DNA of 64,000 nucleotides from Bacillus pumilus (GCF_009937765.1 NZ_CP047089.1:742272-806271); one strand, 5' to 3'; shown: positions 18,389 through 28,562, counted from the stretch's first letter. Notes: generated by a model from the sequence alone, not told the origin. Translations and numbers: made by a program.

Positions 18389-18477
18389 TCTCTTTTTACT
18401 GAAAGTCTATGAATGCCCAAATAAGTTTGCTTATAATAAAGGGAAATACATGATAATGAATGATAAGAGGTGTGAAC

Positions 18478-19254
18478 ATGAAGTATACATTCTTAGCCCT
18501 AATCTCCATATGTTTGCTCCTGAGTGGATGCCAAACTGAGATGAAGCCATCTAATACGAAGAAAAAAACAGAGCTTGTGATTTCAGCAGCGGCAAGTCTT
18601 CAGGATGCGCTAAAGGAGATTGAAGCCTCCTTTCACAAACAGCATCCACATGTGACATTAACAAATAACTTCGGGTCATCCGGCGCATTGAAGCAGCAAA
18701 TCGCTCAAGGAGCAAAAGCCGATCTCTTTTTCTCAGCAGCAGAAGAGCCCTTCGATGAACTTGTTCAATCTGGAGACATTGATCAAGATTATATCAAGGA
18801 TGCTATACAAAACGAGTTAGTCCTTATTGTGCCAAAAGATGGCTCTTCCTCTATTAAAAGCTTTCAAGACGTCCAGCACATAAAAGGAAAGATTGCTCTT
18901 GGCACACCTGAATCGGTTCCTGCTGGTACATATGGCAAAGAGATCTTTACAAAACTGAACATATGGGACCAAGTGAAAAAGAATGCTGTCTATGCCAAAG
19001 ATGTACGTCAAGTTCTAAGCTACGTCGAAACAGGAAATGTAGACGCTGGTGTTGTGTATAAAACAGACGCCCTCGTTTCTAAAAAAGTAAAAATCGCAGC
19101 TGAAGCAAATTCGGACATGCACTCTCCGGTTATATATCCAGTAGGGATTGTCAAAGGGACAAAACATCTAACGGAAGCCAAGGTCTTTTTTCAATTTCTT
19201 CAATCTGATAAAGCCAAATCTATTTTTAAGAAATATGGCTTTCAAGTGTCGTAA
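18478..19254 (+). CDS. modA: molybdate-binding lipoprotein
   Basis: Extracellular substrate-binding protein of the molybdate ABC importer, 258 residues from ATG 18478 (AAGAGGTG upstream; an ATG six codons earlier lacks a site). Lipobox LLSGC places the lipidated Cys at residue 18. Ligand-region motifs are VISAAASLQDALKEIE, NNFGSSGALKQQIAQGA and the second-lobe ALGTPESVPAGTYG. It is translationally coupled to modB (TAATG). As in B. subtilis, no dedicated modC ATPase follows. Confidence 0.93.
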   Translation: MKYTFLALISICLLLSGCQTEMKPSNTKKKTELVISAAASLQDALKEIEASFHKQHPHVTLTNNFGSSGALKQQIAQGAKADLFFSAAEEPFDELVQSGDIDQDYIKDAIQNELVLIVPKDGSSSIKSFQDVQHIKGKIALGTPESVPAGTYGKEIFTKLNIWDQVKKNAVYAKDVRQVLSYVETGNVDAGVVYKTDALVSKKVKIAAEANSDMHSPVIYPVGIVKGTKHLTEAKVFFQFLQSDKAKSIFKKYGFQVS

Positions 19255-19916
19255 TGCCTATGCTGACTGAAGACTTTCTATCACCCATTTGGCTGTCCAT
19301 TCAAGTGGCGATCGTTAGCGGACTGTTGGCCACTGTTTTTGGCACAACGATTGGCTTTTGGATGGCGCGAACAACTTTTAAAGGGAAAATGCTTGTGGAA
19401 ACGCTTCTGATGATGCCACTCGTTCTCCCACCAACAGTCGTTGGCTTTTTATTGCTCGTCGTATTCGGAAAACATAGCTTAATAGGGGGCGCGATTGAAT
19501 GGATCTTCCATCAGCCGGTCATTTTCACATGGTGGGCGGCGGTCATCGCTTCGACAGTCGTCGCATTTCCGCTCATGTATCAATCAGCAAAGGCGGGCTT
19601 TTCTACAATTGAGTCAGATATTGAAGGGGCTGCAAAAGTAGATGGTGCTCATTCATTCCAAGTCTTTGCCTATATTACTGTACCTCTTGCCCTGCCATCC
19701 CTCTTGTCTGGCAGCATCCTTAGCTTTGCAAGAGCCCTTGGAGAATTCGGAGCGACCTTAATGTTTGCTGGCAACATTCCAGGAAAAACCCAAACACTCC
19801 CAACCGCTATCTATGTGGCGATTGATTCTGGACGCATGGAGCTTGCTTGGGCCTGGACAATCTGTATCGTGATCTTATCTTTTATAATGCTTTTGGCTGT
19901 GCGTAGAAATAAATAA
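19254..19916 (+). CDS. modB: molybdate ABC transporter permease
   Basis: 220-residue inner-membrane channel subunit with about five helices and the coupling EAA-type loop EGAAKVDGAHSFQVFAYITVPLALP. The C-terminal region has ALGEFGATLMFAGNIPGKT, typical of ModB. The ATG shares a base with the modA stop. Its ATPase partner is not in this window. Confidence 0.93.
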   Translation: MPMLTEDFLSPIWLSIQVAIVSGLLATVFGTTIGFWMARTTFKGKMLVETLLMMPLVLPPTVVGFLLLVVFGKHSLIGGAIEWIFHQPVIFTWWAAVIASTVVAFPLMYQSAKAGFSTIESDIEGAAKVDGAHSFQVFAYITVPLALPSLLSGSILSFARALGEFGATLMFAGNIPGKTQTLPTAIYVAIDSGRMELAWAWTICIVILSFIMLLAVRRNK

Positions 19917-19952
19917 AAAAATCCCCTTTCTCACATGAGAAAGAGGATTTTT
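19917..19952. terminator. bidirectional terminator between modB and yvgN
   Basis: AAAAATCC..TTTCTC/GAGAAA..GGATTTTT stem between convergent genes, with A and T runs on the two sides. Confidence 0.85.
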
Positions 19953-19956
19953 TTAT

Positions 19957-20802
19957 TTATTCAAACCCAACCGTCATCGTCTCTGGATTCGAGCCGACGC
20001 GTTCGTTATTGTTTAATGCATCAATTTTTTCCATGTCTTCTTTGGAAAGTTCGAAATCAAAAATATCTGCATTTTGTTTAATACGTTCTTCGTTGATTGA
20101 TTTAGGAATCGTCACGACGCCGCTTTGTAGATCCCAACGCAAGATGACTTGCGCAACAGATTTGTTGTAGCGTGCAGCCATGTCCTTTAATACGTCATGA
20201 TCTAATAGCTTTCCTTGCATAAGCGGAGACCACGCTTCAATTTGAATGCCTTTTTCTTTTGCATATTGACGTAGTTCGACAAGTGTCAGTTTCGGATGAA
20301 ATTCAACTTGGTTCACGGCTGGAACAACCTCTGCATCTTTTAACAGCTCTTCTAAATGCTGAATATAGAAGTTGCTGACGCCAATGGCTCTCACTTTCCC
20401 ATCCTTGTAAAGCTTCTCAAGCGCACGCCATGTGTCTTTAAATGTTTCTGCATTTGGACCAGGCCAATGGATCAAATAGAGGTCTAGGTAATCAAGACCT
20501 AATCGATTCAAGCTTGCGTCAAATGCAGCCAGCGCTTTGTCATAGCCTTGATCCGTATTCCATACTTTAGACGTAATGAACAAATCTTCTCGTTTCACGC
20601 CAGATTCTTTAATTGCTTTGCCTACGCCTGTCTCATTTTTATAAACGGCAGCCGTATCAATACTGCGGTATCCGTTTCGTATGGCTGCTTTTACGGCATC
20701 TACCACTTGATTGCCGTCCTCCACTTTGAATACACCTAAACCAAACCAAGGCATTTCTACTCCGTTATTCAGTGTTACGGTATCATTCAAGCTTTTGACC
20801 AT
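19957..20802 (-). CDS. yvgN: aldo-keto reductase (glyoxal/methylglyoxal reductase)
   Basis: NADPH-dependent reduction of glyoxal, methylglyoxal and other aldehydes. It is 281 residues from ATG 20802 (AAGGTGG upstream); longer in-frame starts have no site. The (beta/alpha)8 barrel has NGVEMPWFGLGVFKV, the catalytic Asp/Tyr in GYRSIDTAAVYKNE, Lys in FITSKVWN, His in YLIHWPG and the nucleotide-binding TIPKSINEERIKQNADIFDF. It closely matches remembered B. subtilis YvgN. Confidence 0.93.
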   Translation of the reverse strand: MVKSLNDTVTLNNGVEMPWFGLGVFKVEDGNQVVDAVKAAIRNGYRSIDTAAVYKNETGVGKAIKESGVKREDLFITSKVWNTDQGYDKALAAFDASLNRLGLDYLDLYLIHWPGPNAETFKDTWRALEKLYKDGKVRAIGVSNFYIQHLEELLKDAEVVPAVNQVEFHPKLTLVELRQYAKEKGIQIEAWSPLMQGKLLDHDVLKDMAARYNKSVAQVILRWDLQSGVVTIPKSINEERIKQNADIFDFELSKEDMEKIDALNNNERVGSNPETMTVGFE

Positions 20803-20871
20803 TTTAACAACCACCTTTTTCATAGATTCCATCTTTTTCATTATCTCACGTTGTCCATTAAAACTCTATTA

Positions 20872-21744
20872 TCAGGCGTTTTTCTTCGCTTCGATGGCTA
20901 ACAGCAAAGCACCTGTCATGCCGGCCTTATCCTCAAGTCCAGGAGAGACAATGTATGAATCAAGCGGCGGCAGGTCTACATAATCATTGAGATAAGCAGC
21001 AAGCTTCTCTCGAATTAATGGAAACAGCTGTTTTTGTTTCATGACGCCCCCGCCCATAATGATGCGTTCTGGGCTTAAAATGAGCGAGTACTGCATTAGC
21101 GCCTGCGCCAAATAATCGGCTTCAAGTGCCCAAACTGATTCTTCCTCTGTCAGTTCTTTAGCAGATTTCCCCCATCTTTTTTCAATCGCTGGTCCAGCTG
21201 CCAGTCCTTCTAAGCATGTCCCATGCGCTGGGCAAACTCCTTCAAAAACGTCTGATTCATGCTGCCTGACAAGGATGTGTCCCATCTCTGGATGCGAATG
21301 TCCGTGAAGAAGTTCGTTTTTTACAACAGCGCCTGCACCGATACCCGTACCGACCGTGATATACATACAGCTATTCAGCCCTTTGGCTGCTCCTTTTGTT
21401 AATTCACCTAAGGCTGCCGCATTGACATCTGTTGTAAAAGATACTGGGACTTTTAATTGTTTCTCTAGCTCTGGGATGAACGGATAATGCTTCCACTCTA
21501 CTTTCGGCGTGTTCATGATATAACCGTAAGAAGGGTCGTCCTTTTGGACACAGATCGGTCCAAAGGAGCCGACCCCTAATGCTTCAATGTCATGCTGCTC
21601 GAAAAATGGGATGAGCTTTTGTAATGTTTTTTCTGGGTGCTCTGTAGGAATCGTCATTTCTTCGAGAATATCCCCGTGCTCATTGCCGATTGCACAACAA
21701 AACTTTGTACCGCCAGCTTCAATTGCTCCATAAAACGCCATCAT
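20872..21744 (-). CDS. ROK-family sugar kinase (fructokinase-like)
   Basis: 290-residue cytoplasmic kinase. The N-terminal nucleotide-binding motif is GAIEAGGTKFCCAIG, the sugar-binding Asn-Ala segment is DVNAAALGE, and a phosphate loop GTGIGAG follows. The ROK zinc motif is H-PEMGH...CPAHGTCLEGLAAG. It resembles the fructokinases GmuE/YdhR of B. subtilis. The start ATG follows GGGGGAGATC. No sugar transporter or regulator is adjacent, so the in vivo substrate is uncertain. Confidence 0.88.
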   Translation of the reverse strand: MMAFYGAIEAGGTKFCCAIGNEHGDILEEMTIPTEHPEKTLQKLIPFFEQHDIEALGVGSFGPICVQKDDPSYGYIMNTPKVEWKHYPFIPELEKQLKVPVSFTTDVNAAALGELTKGAAKGLNSCMYITVGTGIGAGAVVKNELLHGHSHPEMGHILVRQHESDVFEGVCPAHGTCLEGLAAGPAIEKRWGKSAKELTEEESVWALEADYLAQALMQYSLILSPERIIMGGGVMKQKQLFPLIREKLAAYLNDYVDLPPLDSYIVSPGLEDKAGMTGALLLAIEAKKNA

Positions 21745-21804
21745 TGATCTCCCCCTGCTTGTTCTCTTTCTTCATCATAAAACATAGAGGAGGAGATGAC
21801 AACA

Positions 21805-23820
21805 TTACGTATTGGTCAAGAGAACAGCTTCCATATCATTGATATACTCCCTTAGATGATGGGCAATATCACGATTGATTTCACCATTTTCATACAACGT
21901 TTGAATTTCATTTCGAATCGTCTGTACAGCTTGGAAGTTAAGCTCTTTTTTCTTCCGGTCAAATGAACGATCTTTTTGCTGAAAGAAGCTTGGGCCGTGT
22001 TCACAGCGATAAATGACTTGGTTGTAAAAGCCAATCACTTGATGACACGTTTGTTTATTTTCATCGTTCATATGCTGCTTGATCGAGTCAACAGCAGCCT
22101 CTGCCGTTTTCTTACGGATTTGTTTGTACGAGTCCTCGTTTTCTAAAATACCACTGGAAACGAGCTGATTCGGCCGCCATAATTGGAGCCATTGAAGCAA
22201 GCGTAGAAACTTCACTTTTGAAAATCGAATTTTGAAGGAGTTTGAGTACAGCATTTCGAGCTCATGGAATCTTTCTTGCAGCTCATAGGCTTCTTGTTGA
22301 TCGATTTTCTCTTCCTCAATGAGTTGTTGGAGCTTCATCTGCTCCGCTTTAATTCCGTGTAGCCTAATCTTTTTCTCTTGTCTTCTCATCCCGAATTGGT
22401 ACGGCTCACGCTGGATATTACGCAGCTTCATTCGGTAATCATTGATGAGTGCAAGAGACACTTCCCTGTTGTCTTCATTCATTCCTTCTCTTAACGTTTT
22501 AATAGCACTTCTCAGCAGCTTTCGTTTCGCATGCTGAATCTTTGTATCCAAATCGACAGCGATTTGTTTGTCTTTTTTCTCGGATAGAAGAGGCAGTAGC
22601 ACACTAGCTAAAATGAGTGTACATAGGATGACGCCTGCTGCGAGGAAAATAATCAAATGTCGTTCAGGAAACGGTGATCCGTCCGCAAGTGTAAATGGGA
22701 TGGAGAAGGCACCGGCTAATGTCACGGCCCCGCGTACACCAGAGAATGTCATGAGCATCGAGGCGCGAAGTTTCGGTTTTTTCACGTTTTGCTTTTTCGT
22801 TGCGCTCCATTTCCCTGCCCAGAAGAGCCATACCCATAAGAACCTCAGAATCATGAGACACAGCGTGATGATTAAGATGTAACTGATGACCTGCATATTA
22901 TTAAACGCTTCATCTTGGAAAATGACTGTCGATACATCAGGAATCTGCAATCCAAGAATAACGAAAACAAGTCCATTTAAAATAAATAAAATAATATTCC
23001 ATGTGTTTGATGAAGCAATTTGTAGTTTGGCTAAATTTGCCTCCATTCGATCCTGCTCAATAGCGTGTGTCACACCGCCAGCAACAACGGCTAAAATGCC
23101 GGATACACCAATTTCTTCAGCGGCTAAATAGATGACAAATGGTGTAAGGATTTGCAGGATGATGTGCATCGTGACATCGTCCATTCCTAAACGGCGGAGA
23201 AAATAGCGAAAACGAATGATAAAAAAGGATAGAATAAATCCAGTCAATAGACCACCTGCGGCAATTAGGACAAAGCTAAAGGATGCCTCAGCAATTGAAA
23301 AAGCGCCAGTCACTGTTGCAGCAATGGCAAATTTAAAGGCGACAAGTCCTGATGCATCGTTCATCAATCCTTCGCCTTCCAAAAGTCTCATGATGCCCTT
23401 TGGCATATTCACACGGCTGGAAAGAGCACTGACTGCTACCACATCTGTCGGTGATAAAATCGCTGCTAGCGCAAAGGCGGCTGGAAGCGGAATGCTTGGG
23501 ATCATCCAATGGATGGTATATCCCGCGACAATGACTGTCGCAAAGACCAATCCTAGGGCTAACAAAAGAATCGGCGCTCTTAATTTCCACAGTTCGTCCC
23601 TTGGGGTACGCTTCCCGTCATTAAATAACAGCGGCGCAATGAATAAAACGAAGAATAGTTCAGGATTTAACGAAATATGTAAACCTGAAGGAAAAGCTGC
23701 CACCAGTATTCCTAAGCCCACTTGAATTAATGGGACTGGAATAAAGGGGACAAAACGATTGATAATATTAGATGATGCAATGAGTGCGAGTAGTACGAGC
23801 ACTGCTAAAAAAATCTCCAC
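21805..23820 (-). CDS. nhaK: Na+/H+ (K+/H+) antiporter NhaK
   Basis: CPA1-family cation/proton antiporter, 671 residues with ~12 N-terminal helices (to ~410) and a long cytoplasmic, charged, coiled-coil-like tail. Transport-site motifs are [12 protein letters not shown] and [18 protein letters not shown], with [17 protein letters not shown] later. Translation starts at GTG 23820 behind AAGGAGGG. The length matches YvgP/NhaK of B. subtilis, known for K+/Na+ extrusion. It has its own promoter region upstream. Confidence 0.92.
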   Translation of the reverse strand: MEIFLAVLVLLALIASSNIINRFVPFIPVPLIQVGLGILVAAFPSGLHISLNPELFFVLFIAPLLFNDGKRTPRDELWKLRAPILLLALGLVFATVIVAGYTIHWMIPSIPLPAAFALAAILSPTDVVAVSALSSRVNMPKGIMRLLEGEGLMNDASGLVAFKFAIAATVTGAFSIAEASFSFVLIAAGGLLTGFILSFFIIRFRYFLRRLGMDDVTMHIILQILTPFVIYLAAEEIGVSGILAVVAGGVTHAIEQDRMEANLAKLQIASSNTWNIILFILNGLVFVILGLQIPDVSTVIFQDEAFNNMQVISYILIITLCLMILRFLWVWLFWAGKWSATKKQNVKKPKLRASMLMTFSGVRGAVTLAGAFSIPFTLADGSPFPERHLIIFLAAGVILCTLILASVLLPLLSEKKDKQIAVDLDTKIQHAKRKLLRSAIKTLREGMNEDNREVSLALINDYRMKLRNIQREPYQFGMRRQEKKIRLHGIKAEQMKLQQLIEEEKIDQQEAYELQERFHELEMLYSNSFKIRFSKVKFLRLLQWLQLWRPNQLVSSGILENEDSYKQIRKKTAEAAVDSIKQHMNDENKQTCHQVIGFYNQVIYRCEHGPSFFQQKDRSFDRKKKELNFQAVQTIRNEIQTLYENGEINRDIAHHLREYINDMEAVLLTNT

Positions 23821-24110
23821 TAATACGTGTCCCTCCTTAATTCATGTTTTCGTCAAGTTTTGCTTACATGCAGTGATGTGTTCATTTCAAGCATTCATCC
23901 GTTCAGTGATATATGCCTTCTTAGTATTCCGCAAAAAGAGAAACCAACACATAACAATCCATTTAGGCAAAAAAAGACTGAATCCACATATTCAGCCAAC
24001 TGACAAAATTTTCATCACATGTATTGTTCTAATGATGAACAAAAGATCCTGTTTTTATTTTACACGAAAACTCTATCACCTGCTGAGATCCAGCTCGTAT
24101 TAAACACAAA
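23821..24110. other. intergenic region, no gene seen
   Basis: AT-rich spacer between nhaK and the yvgT terminator. It holds the nhaK ribosome site. A weak CTGAAT/ATTCAG hairpin sits near 23979-23997. The longest frames have no ribosome site and no recognisable product. Confidence 0.5.
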
Positions 24111-24132
24111 AAAAGAGCGAAATCGCTCTTTT
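24111..24132. terminator. terminator after yvgT
   Basis: Perfect AAAAGAGCGA/TCGCTCTTTT stem with an AA loop immediately past the yvgT stop codon. Confidence 0.88.
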
Positions 24133-24138
24133 CTCGTT

Positions 24139-24750
24139 TTACCCTTTATTTAAAAAATAAGACCTAGCGGGAAGCCGCCATTTGAATAGGTAGGAACACA
24201 CCCTGCATACGACGAGGATGAGAAACAGCAAATACAAAGCAATCTCTCCTTGTGCTAAACCGAGTCCTACGAATAAGCCACCAAGCGCTGCCCAAACTGC
24301 GTAAATCTCTGCTTTTAGCACAAGTGGCTTTCGCCCTGCTAATAAATCACGCACAATTCCGCCACCGCTCCCAGTCAGAATGGCTGCCACAATGACCGCA
24401 CTGAGTGGAAGCTCTCTTTGCACCGCAAATAATGCACCTTGAATCGCAAACGCTGCTAAGCCAATTGCATCCGAGAAATTCCCCCATGTGCTCCAGTGCT
24501 TGAGCAAAAGCTTTGGAAAAAGAAACACAATCGTAATGGATACAAGAGCAATGGTAAACATTTTGCCCTGTGACCATAAAGCAGACACTGGAAGACCGAT
24601 TAATAGATTCCGAATCGCTCCACCGCCAAAAGCTGTCACAATCCCTAAAATGTACACACCAAGAATATCGTACTCTTCCTCCATTGCTACTATCGCACCA
24701 CTAATGGCGAATGCAATAATACCAATGATACTTAAGACTTCCCATGCCAT
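24139..24750 (-). CDS. yvgT: UPF0126/TRIC-type membrane protein YvgT
   Basis: 203-residue protein made of two repeats of three helices. Each repeat carries the glycine-rich motif: FGGGAIRNLL near residue 40 and GSGGGIVRDLLAGRKP near 128. Prokaryotic relatives are K+-conducting TRIC channels (family knowledge); function in Bacillus is untested. Monocistronic, with its own terminator. Confidence 0.9.
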   Translation of the reverse strand: MAWEVLSIIGIIAFAISGAIVAMEEEYDILGVYILGIVTAFGGGAIRNLLIGLPVSALWSQGKMFTIALVSITIVFLFPKLLLKHWSTWGNFSDAIGLAAFAIQGALFAVQRELPLSAVIVAAILTGSGGGIVRDLLAGRKPLVLKAEIYAVWAALGGLFVGLGLAQGEIALYLLFLILVVCRVCSYLFKWRLPARSYFLNKG

Positions 24751-24864
24751 TTTCCGCTTATCTCCTTACATGATCTGATCATCTCATACTACTCCCTTAA
24801 TGTATATCTGACATAAGCGAAAAGCAATACAAATTTTCTTTAAATTTTATCTTTTTGCAAAAAT

Positions 24865-24890
24865 AAAAAACAGCCTGCTAAAAAGCAGGC
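24865..24890 (-). terminator. terminator after bdbC
   Basis: GCCTGCT/AGCAGGC stem with a TTTT loop and TGTTTTTTATTTTT after it on the minus strand, directly after the bdbDC operon. Confidence 0.85.
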
Positions 24891-24896
24891 CATCTC

Positions 24897-25310
24897 TTAA
24901 TCTTCTTTTGCATTTAACAGCAGCATACTGATGATGATCAGAATAAATGCAATAAGTGCTAATAGCGGAATGGTGATAAAACCAAACCAGTTCAAATAAT
25001 CTACAGAACAAGGAATGCCGCTGAGACAAGGGCGAATCGACGCAAAGCCTGGGATTTTTTGTTCCATATAATGATAGATGGAAAAGCAAGCACCGATGAC
25101 AGCCAAAGGCAGTACGTAATACTTCACTTTAACATCACCCCGGAACGTAGCAATTCCTAGTAAAAGCACGAGCGGGTACATGAAAATGCGCTGGAACCAG
25201 CACATATCGCATGGAATAAACTTTTTGATTTCACTTAAATACAGGCTGCTCATCGTCGCAACGATCGAGACAATCCAAGCACTGTACAAGTAAATAAGCT
25301 TATTCTTCAT
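24897..25310 (-). CDS. bdbC: disulfide-bond oxidoreductase BdbC (DsbB-like)
   Basis: 137-residue four-helix membrane quinone oxidoreductase that reoxidises BdbD. Two extracellular cysteine pairs are seen: CDMC near residue 37 (IPCDMCWFQRIFMYP) and the pair in RPCLSGIPCSVDYLN near residue 100. The start overlaps the bdbD stop by four bases. The pair supports DNA uptake (ComGC) and disulfide-containing bacteriocins in B. subtilis. Confidence 0.95.
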   Translation of the reverse strand: MKNKLIYLYSAWIVSIVATMSSLYLSEIKKFIPCDMCWFQRIFMYPLVLLLGIATFRGDVKVKYYVLPLAVIGACFSIYHYMEQKIPGFASIRPCLSGIPCSVDYLNWFGFITIPLLALIAFILIIISMLLLNAKED

Positions 25311-25993
25311 GATTTCTTCCCTTTAAGCTCTTGATCAATTAATTCTTTGATTTCATCATAGTCATAGAAATTTTGAACTTGTTTATTGTTAATAAAGATC
25401 GTTGGTGTTGAATTCACTTTGTATTTGTTCACAAGCTGATTGTCTGTGTTCAGCTGCGGCTGATACGTTTTCTTTGATAAATGATCTTTGAGTTTGTCCG
25501 TATCAATTTTTGTTGTCTTTTTCGCCAGTTCAGTCAGCTTAGCAGGGGTCACCCATTCTGCTTCACTATCTGGCTGTGCTTGATAGACAGCTTCATGGAA
25601 TGCCCAGAAGTTTTTTGGATCTTCTTTCCACACTTCTTCAGAAGCAAGTGCTGCTAACACTGCGCCATCTCCATGAACAGGCAGTGGTAAGTTAATAAAT
25701 GAGAAAGATACATCGCCTTTATCTATGTAGTCTGCTTTCAGTTTTGGGAAAATGTCTGTTTCAAATGATTTACATGACGGACATTTGTAGTCTCCAAACT
25801 CGACAATTTGCACTGCTGCATTTTTGTCTCCTATGACAGGTTGTCCTTGAATCGAAGGCTTACTGTCAACTGTTTGTGCTTCTTGGCTGTTCTTGTTTCC
25901 AATCACAACAAATATACCGATGAGAAGAGCGGCAATAATGGTTAAAATGACAGCAAATTTAATGGATGAAGATTGATTATTTTTCTTACTCAC
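25307..25993 (-). CDS. bdbD: thiol-disulfide oxidase BdbD (DsbA-like)
   Basis: 228-residue membrane-anchored thioredoxin-fold oxidase. A signal-anchor helix at residues ~10-32 leads to the mature domain with active site CPSC in FGDYKCPSCKSFE. The cis-proline segment is NSTPTIFINN. A DsbA-type helical insertion lies between them. First gene of bdbDC, 144 bases downstream of cadA on the same strand. Confidence 0.95.
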   Translation of the reverse strand: MSKKNNQSSSIKFAVILTIIAALLIGIFVVIGNKNSQEAQTVDSKPSIQGQPVIGDKNAAVQIVEFGDYKCPSCKSFETDIFPKLKADYIDKGDVSFSFINLPLPVHGDGAVLAALASEEVWKEDPKNFWAFHEAVYQAQPDSEAEWVTPAKLTELAKKTTKIDTDKLKDHLSKKTYQPQLNTDNQLVNKYKVNSTPTIFINNKQVQNFYDYDEIKELIDQELKGKKS

Positions 25994-26137
25994 ATAAGCA
26001 CCTACCTTATCTTTTTCATTCCTTTTACAAAAGAAAAAGGATAATAGCTTAGAAGAATGCCATTATCCAACTTCTTCTATTTTAACAAGAGGGGATCTAT
26101 TATGAAAGATGGTATTCATGAAATTTTCCTTACAATT

Positions 26138-28237
26138 TTATTTCATGACCCTCATCGCATTTAAAACAGCGAGTACGGTGACACCGACATCCGAGAAGAC
26201 GGCTTCCCACATCGTTGCAATACCGAATGCACCGAGTAAAAGGAAGATGCCTTTAACGCCAAGGGCAAATGCGATATTCTGCCAGACAATCCTTCTTGTT
26301 CGTTTTGCGACAGCGATGGCTTCTGCTACCTTTGATGGCTGGTCCGTCATGATGACAATATCAGCCGCTTCGACAGCTGCATCTGAACCAAGCCCGCCCA
26401 TTGCAATTCCTATGTCCGCTCTTGCTAATACCGGTGTATCATTAATGCCGTCCCCAACAAATAATAGCTTTTCTTGAGGCGCCTTTTTCTGATCAATTTC
26501 TTCTAATTTCGTTACTTTATCTTGCGGTAATAATTCTGCATGTACTTCATCAATGCCAATTTGATTGGCGACCGCAGTTCCGACTTGTTTAGCATCACCT
26601 GTGAGCATGACGGTTTGAATACCAGACGCTTTTAAAGCAGATACGGCTTCGATTGCATCGTCTTTCAATTCGTCTGCGATCAAAATTGATCCGGCAAATT
26701 CACCGTTAATCGCCATATAAACAACGGTTCCGCTTCTTTTTTCTTTTTCATACACAATGCCTTCTCGCTCCATCAAGCGGTGATTTCCCGCTAAGACGTG
26801 AGAACCGCTGATGGTCGCTTTAATTCCATGTCCCGCGATATCCTCATATGCTTCGATCTGGCTTTCATCAAGTGGTAAGCTGTATGCCGCTTTAATCGAT
26901 TCTGCAATAGGATGAGAGGAATGGGCTTCTGCTAGTGCGGCAAAAGAAAGCAGCTCTTCTTCTGACCACTTGTCACTGGCTGTGGAAATATTGGTCACGG
27001 TAAAGTTTCCTTTTGTGAGCGTGCCTGTCTTATCAAATACCGCATATTTCACAGAATTTAATGCTTCTAAATAGTTACTGCCTTTGACAAGGATGCCTCG
27101 TTTAGACGCTGCCCCAATTCCCCCGAAAAACCCTAATGGAATGGATACAACAAGAGCACAAGGACAAGAAATGACGAGAAAGACAAGTGCCCGGTACACC
27201 CAGTCAGACAATTGTGCTGATGGAATAAGTAGCGGTGGCACAAAAGCAAGCAATAAGGCGAGCACGACGACAGCCGGTGTATAATATTTTGCAAACTTTG
27301 TGATGAAATTTTCTGTCTGTGCTTTTCGGCTGCTTGCATTCTCAACCAAATCTAAAATTTTCGTCACGGCCGATTCGCTTAACTCTTTTTGGACTTCAAT
27401 TTCAAGTATACTGTTTTGATTCACAAATCCTGCAAGAACCTCTTTTCCTGCTTCTACATCCCGCGGCACTGACTCCCCTGTTAGTGCAGAGGTATCAACA
27501 AGAGAGAATCCTTCGATAACAAGCCCATCTAGCGGAATTTTTTCACCAGGCTTCACGACAATACGGTCCCCGGCTTTCACTTCTTCTGGATTCACTTTTT
27601 TCGTTTCATTTCCGACTTTTAGATTCGCATATTCTGGACGTATATTCATTAATTCACTAATTGAGCGTCTTGAACGGTTTACTGCCGCCCCTTGGAAGAG
27701 CTCTCCAATTTGGTAAAAGAGCATCACTGCCAGTGCCTCTGGATATTGCTGAATCACAAAAGCGCCAACTGTTGCAATGGTCATTAAGAAGTTCTCATCA
27801 AATACTTGACCGCGCACGATATTTTTCAGGGCTTTAAAAACCACATCACCGCCGACCAGTAAATATGCTGCGAAGAACATAAGGAACTTTAATACACCAT
27901 CTTCAGGGATAAAGAAAGCGGCTGTTCCAATGACTGCTCCGCCAATTAATTTCAGTACAATCGTTCTTAAATTTTTCGTCCCATGATCATGATCGTGATG
28001 ATGTCCCTCTTCTTTCGGTGATACACTCACATGAGGTTCTATGGATTGAACAGTTTTTTCAATTCTCTTCGACATCGTTTCTTGCTTATCTGCATGGGTG
28101 ACAGTCAAGGTGCCTGTCGCAAAGTTAACAGAGCAAGCTTCCACTCCATCCATTTTGCTGACACCTGTTTCTATTTTACGTGCACAGTTGCCGCAATCAA
28201 GACCGTTTAATACGTATTCATCCTTTATCTTTTTCAT
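26138..28237 (-). CDS. cadA: Cd/Zn/Co-exporting P-type ATPase
   Basis: P1B-2 ATPase expelling Cd2+, Zn2+ and Co2+, 699 residues. An N-terminal heavy-metal-binding domain (GLDCGNCARKIE, about residues 13-24) is followed by a His-rich linker (HHHDHDHG, ~80-87). Then come the actuator TGES, the transmembrane CPC motif ISCPCALVVSIP, phosphorylation site DKTGTLTKG, SHPIAE and hinge GDGINDTPVLA. The gene is preceded by a SmtB/CzrA-like palindrome. Equivalent to yvgW. Confidence 0.94.
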   Translation of the reverse strand: MKKIKDEYVLNGLDCGNCARKIETGVSKMDGVEACSVNFATGTLTVTHADKQETMSKRIEKTVQSIEPHVSVSPKEEGHHHDHDHGTKNLRTIVLKLIGGAVIGTAAFFIPEDGVLKFLMFFAAYLLVGGDVVFKALKNIVRGQVFDENFLMTIATVGAFVIQQYPEALAVMLFYQIGELFQGAAVNRSRRSISELMNIRPEYANLKVGNETKKVNPEEVKAGDRIVVKPGEKIPLDGLVIEGFSLVDTSALTGESVPRDVEAGKEVLAGFVNQNSILEIEVQKELSESAVTKILDLVENASSRKAQTENFITKFAKYYTPAVVVLALLLAFVPPLLIPSAQLSDWVYRALVFLVISCPCALVVSIPLGFFGGIGAASKRGILVKGSNYLEALNSVKYAVFDKTGTLTKGNFTVTNISTASDKWSEEELLSFAALAEAHSSHPIAESIKAAYSLPLDESQIEAYEDIAGHGIKATISGSHVLAGNHRLMEREGIVYEKEKRSGTVVYMAINGEFAGSILIADELKDDAIEAVSALKASGIQTVMLTGDAKQVGTAVANQIGIDEVHAELLPQDKVTKLEEIDQKKAPQEKLLFVGDGINDTPVLARADIGIAMGGLGSDAAVEAADIVIMTDQPSKVAEAIAVAKRTRRIVWQNIAFALGVKGIFLLLGAFGIATMWEAVFSDVGVTVLAVLNAMRVMK

Positions 28238-28301
28238 GTTCTCACCTTTTTCTATATGATAAGTAACGTTCCCTGGATCGATTCAACTTATTAAAAACTT
28301 T

Positions 28302-28325
28302 ATATATGAGCATATATTCATATAT
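28302..28325. promoter_or_regulatory. CzrA/SmtB-like operator upstream of cadA
   Basis: ATATATGA-8-TCATATAT, an inverted repeat 65 bases before cadA, of the size and AT-rich sequence bound by zinc-sensing ArsR/SmtB regulators such as CzrA. The regulator gene is not in this window. Confidence 0.65.
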
Positions 28326-28546
28326 TAGATTACCCTTATTATATGAGGCATTCTTATCTTCTGTCAATCATTTATGAAGAAATAAATGGGTTTTTTGTGT
28401 CCCATTTTGTCACGCTGATTTTCAATAAACCAAGCTCATGTCCTCCGCTCTACGCATAACATAAAAACGATCGTTTCACCTCTTATAAGAATAAGTACAG
28501 TTTTTCTCTTTACAAAAAGAGGACATACGCTTAGAATAAAATAAAA
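28326..28546. other. divergent promoter region between cadA and the Mn transporter
   Basis: Spacer with no supported gene. Together with the two operators that bracket it, it must hold the cadA and mnt promoters. I cannot place -35/-10 elements with confidence. Confidence 0.5.
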
Positions 28547-28562
28547 GTTTCCCTAAGGAAAC
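28547..28562. promoter_or_regulatory. MntR-like box upstream of the Mn ABC operon
   Basis: GTTTCCCTAAGGAAAC is a near-palindrome that resembles the B. subtilis MntR box as I remember it (TTTGCCTTAAGGAAAC, 13 of 16). It lies 101 bases before the ATPase start. This supports manganese rather than zinc as the substrate. Confidence 0.65.

Noticed and set aside
23216-23725. 169-codon open frame on the plus strand
   Set aside because: Lies antisense inside nhaK, has no ribosome site, and its translation is the low-complexity pattern expected opposite a membrane protein.
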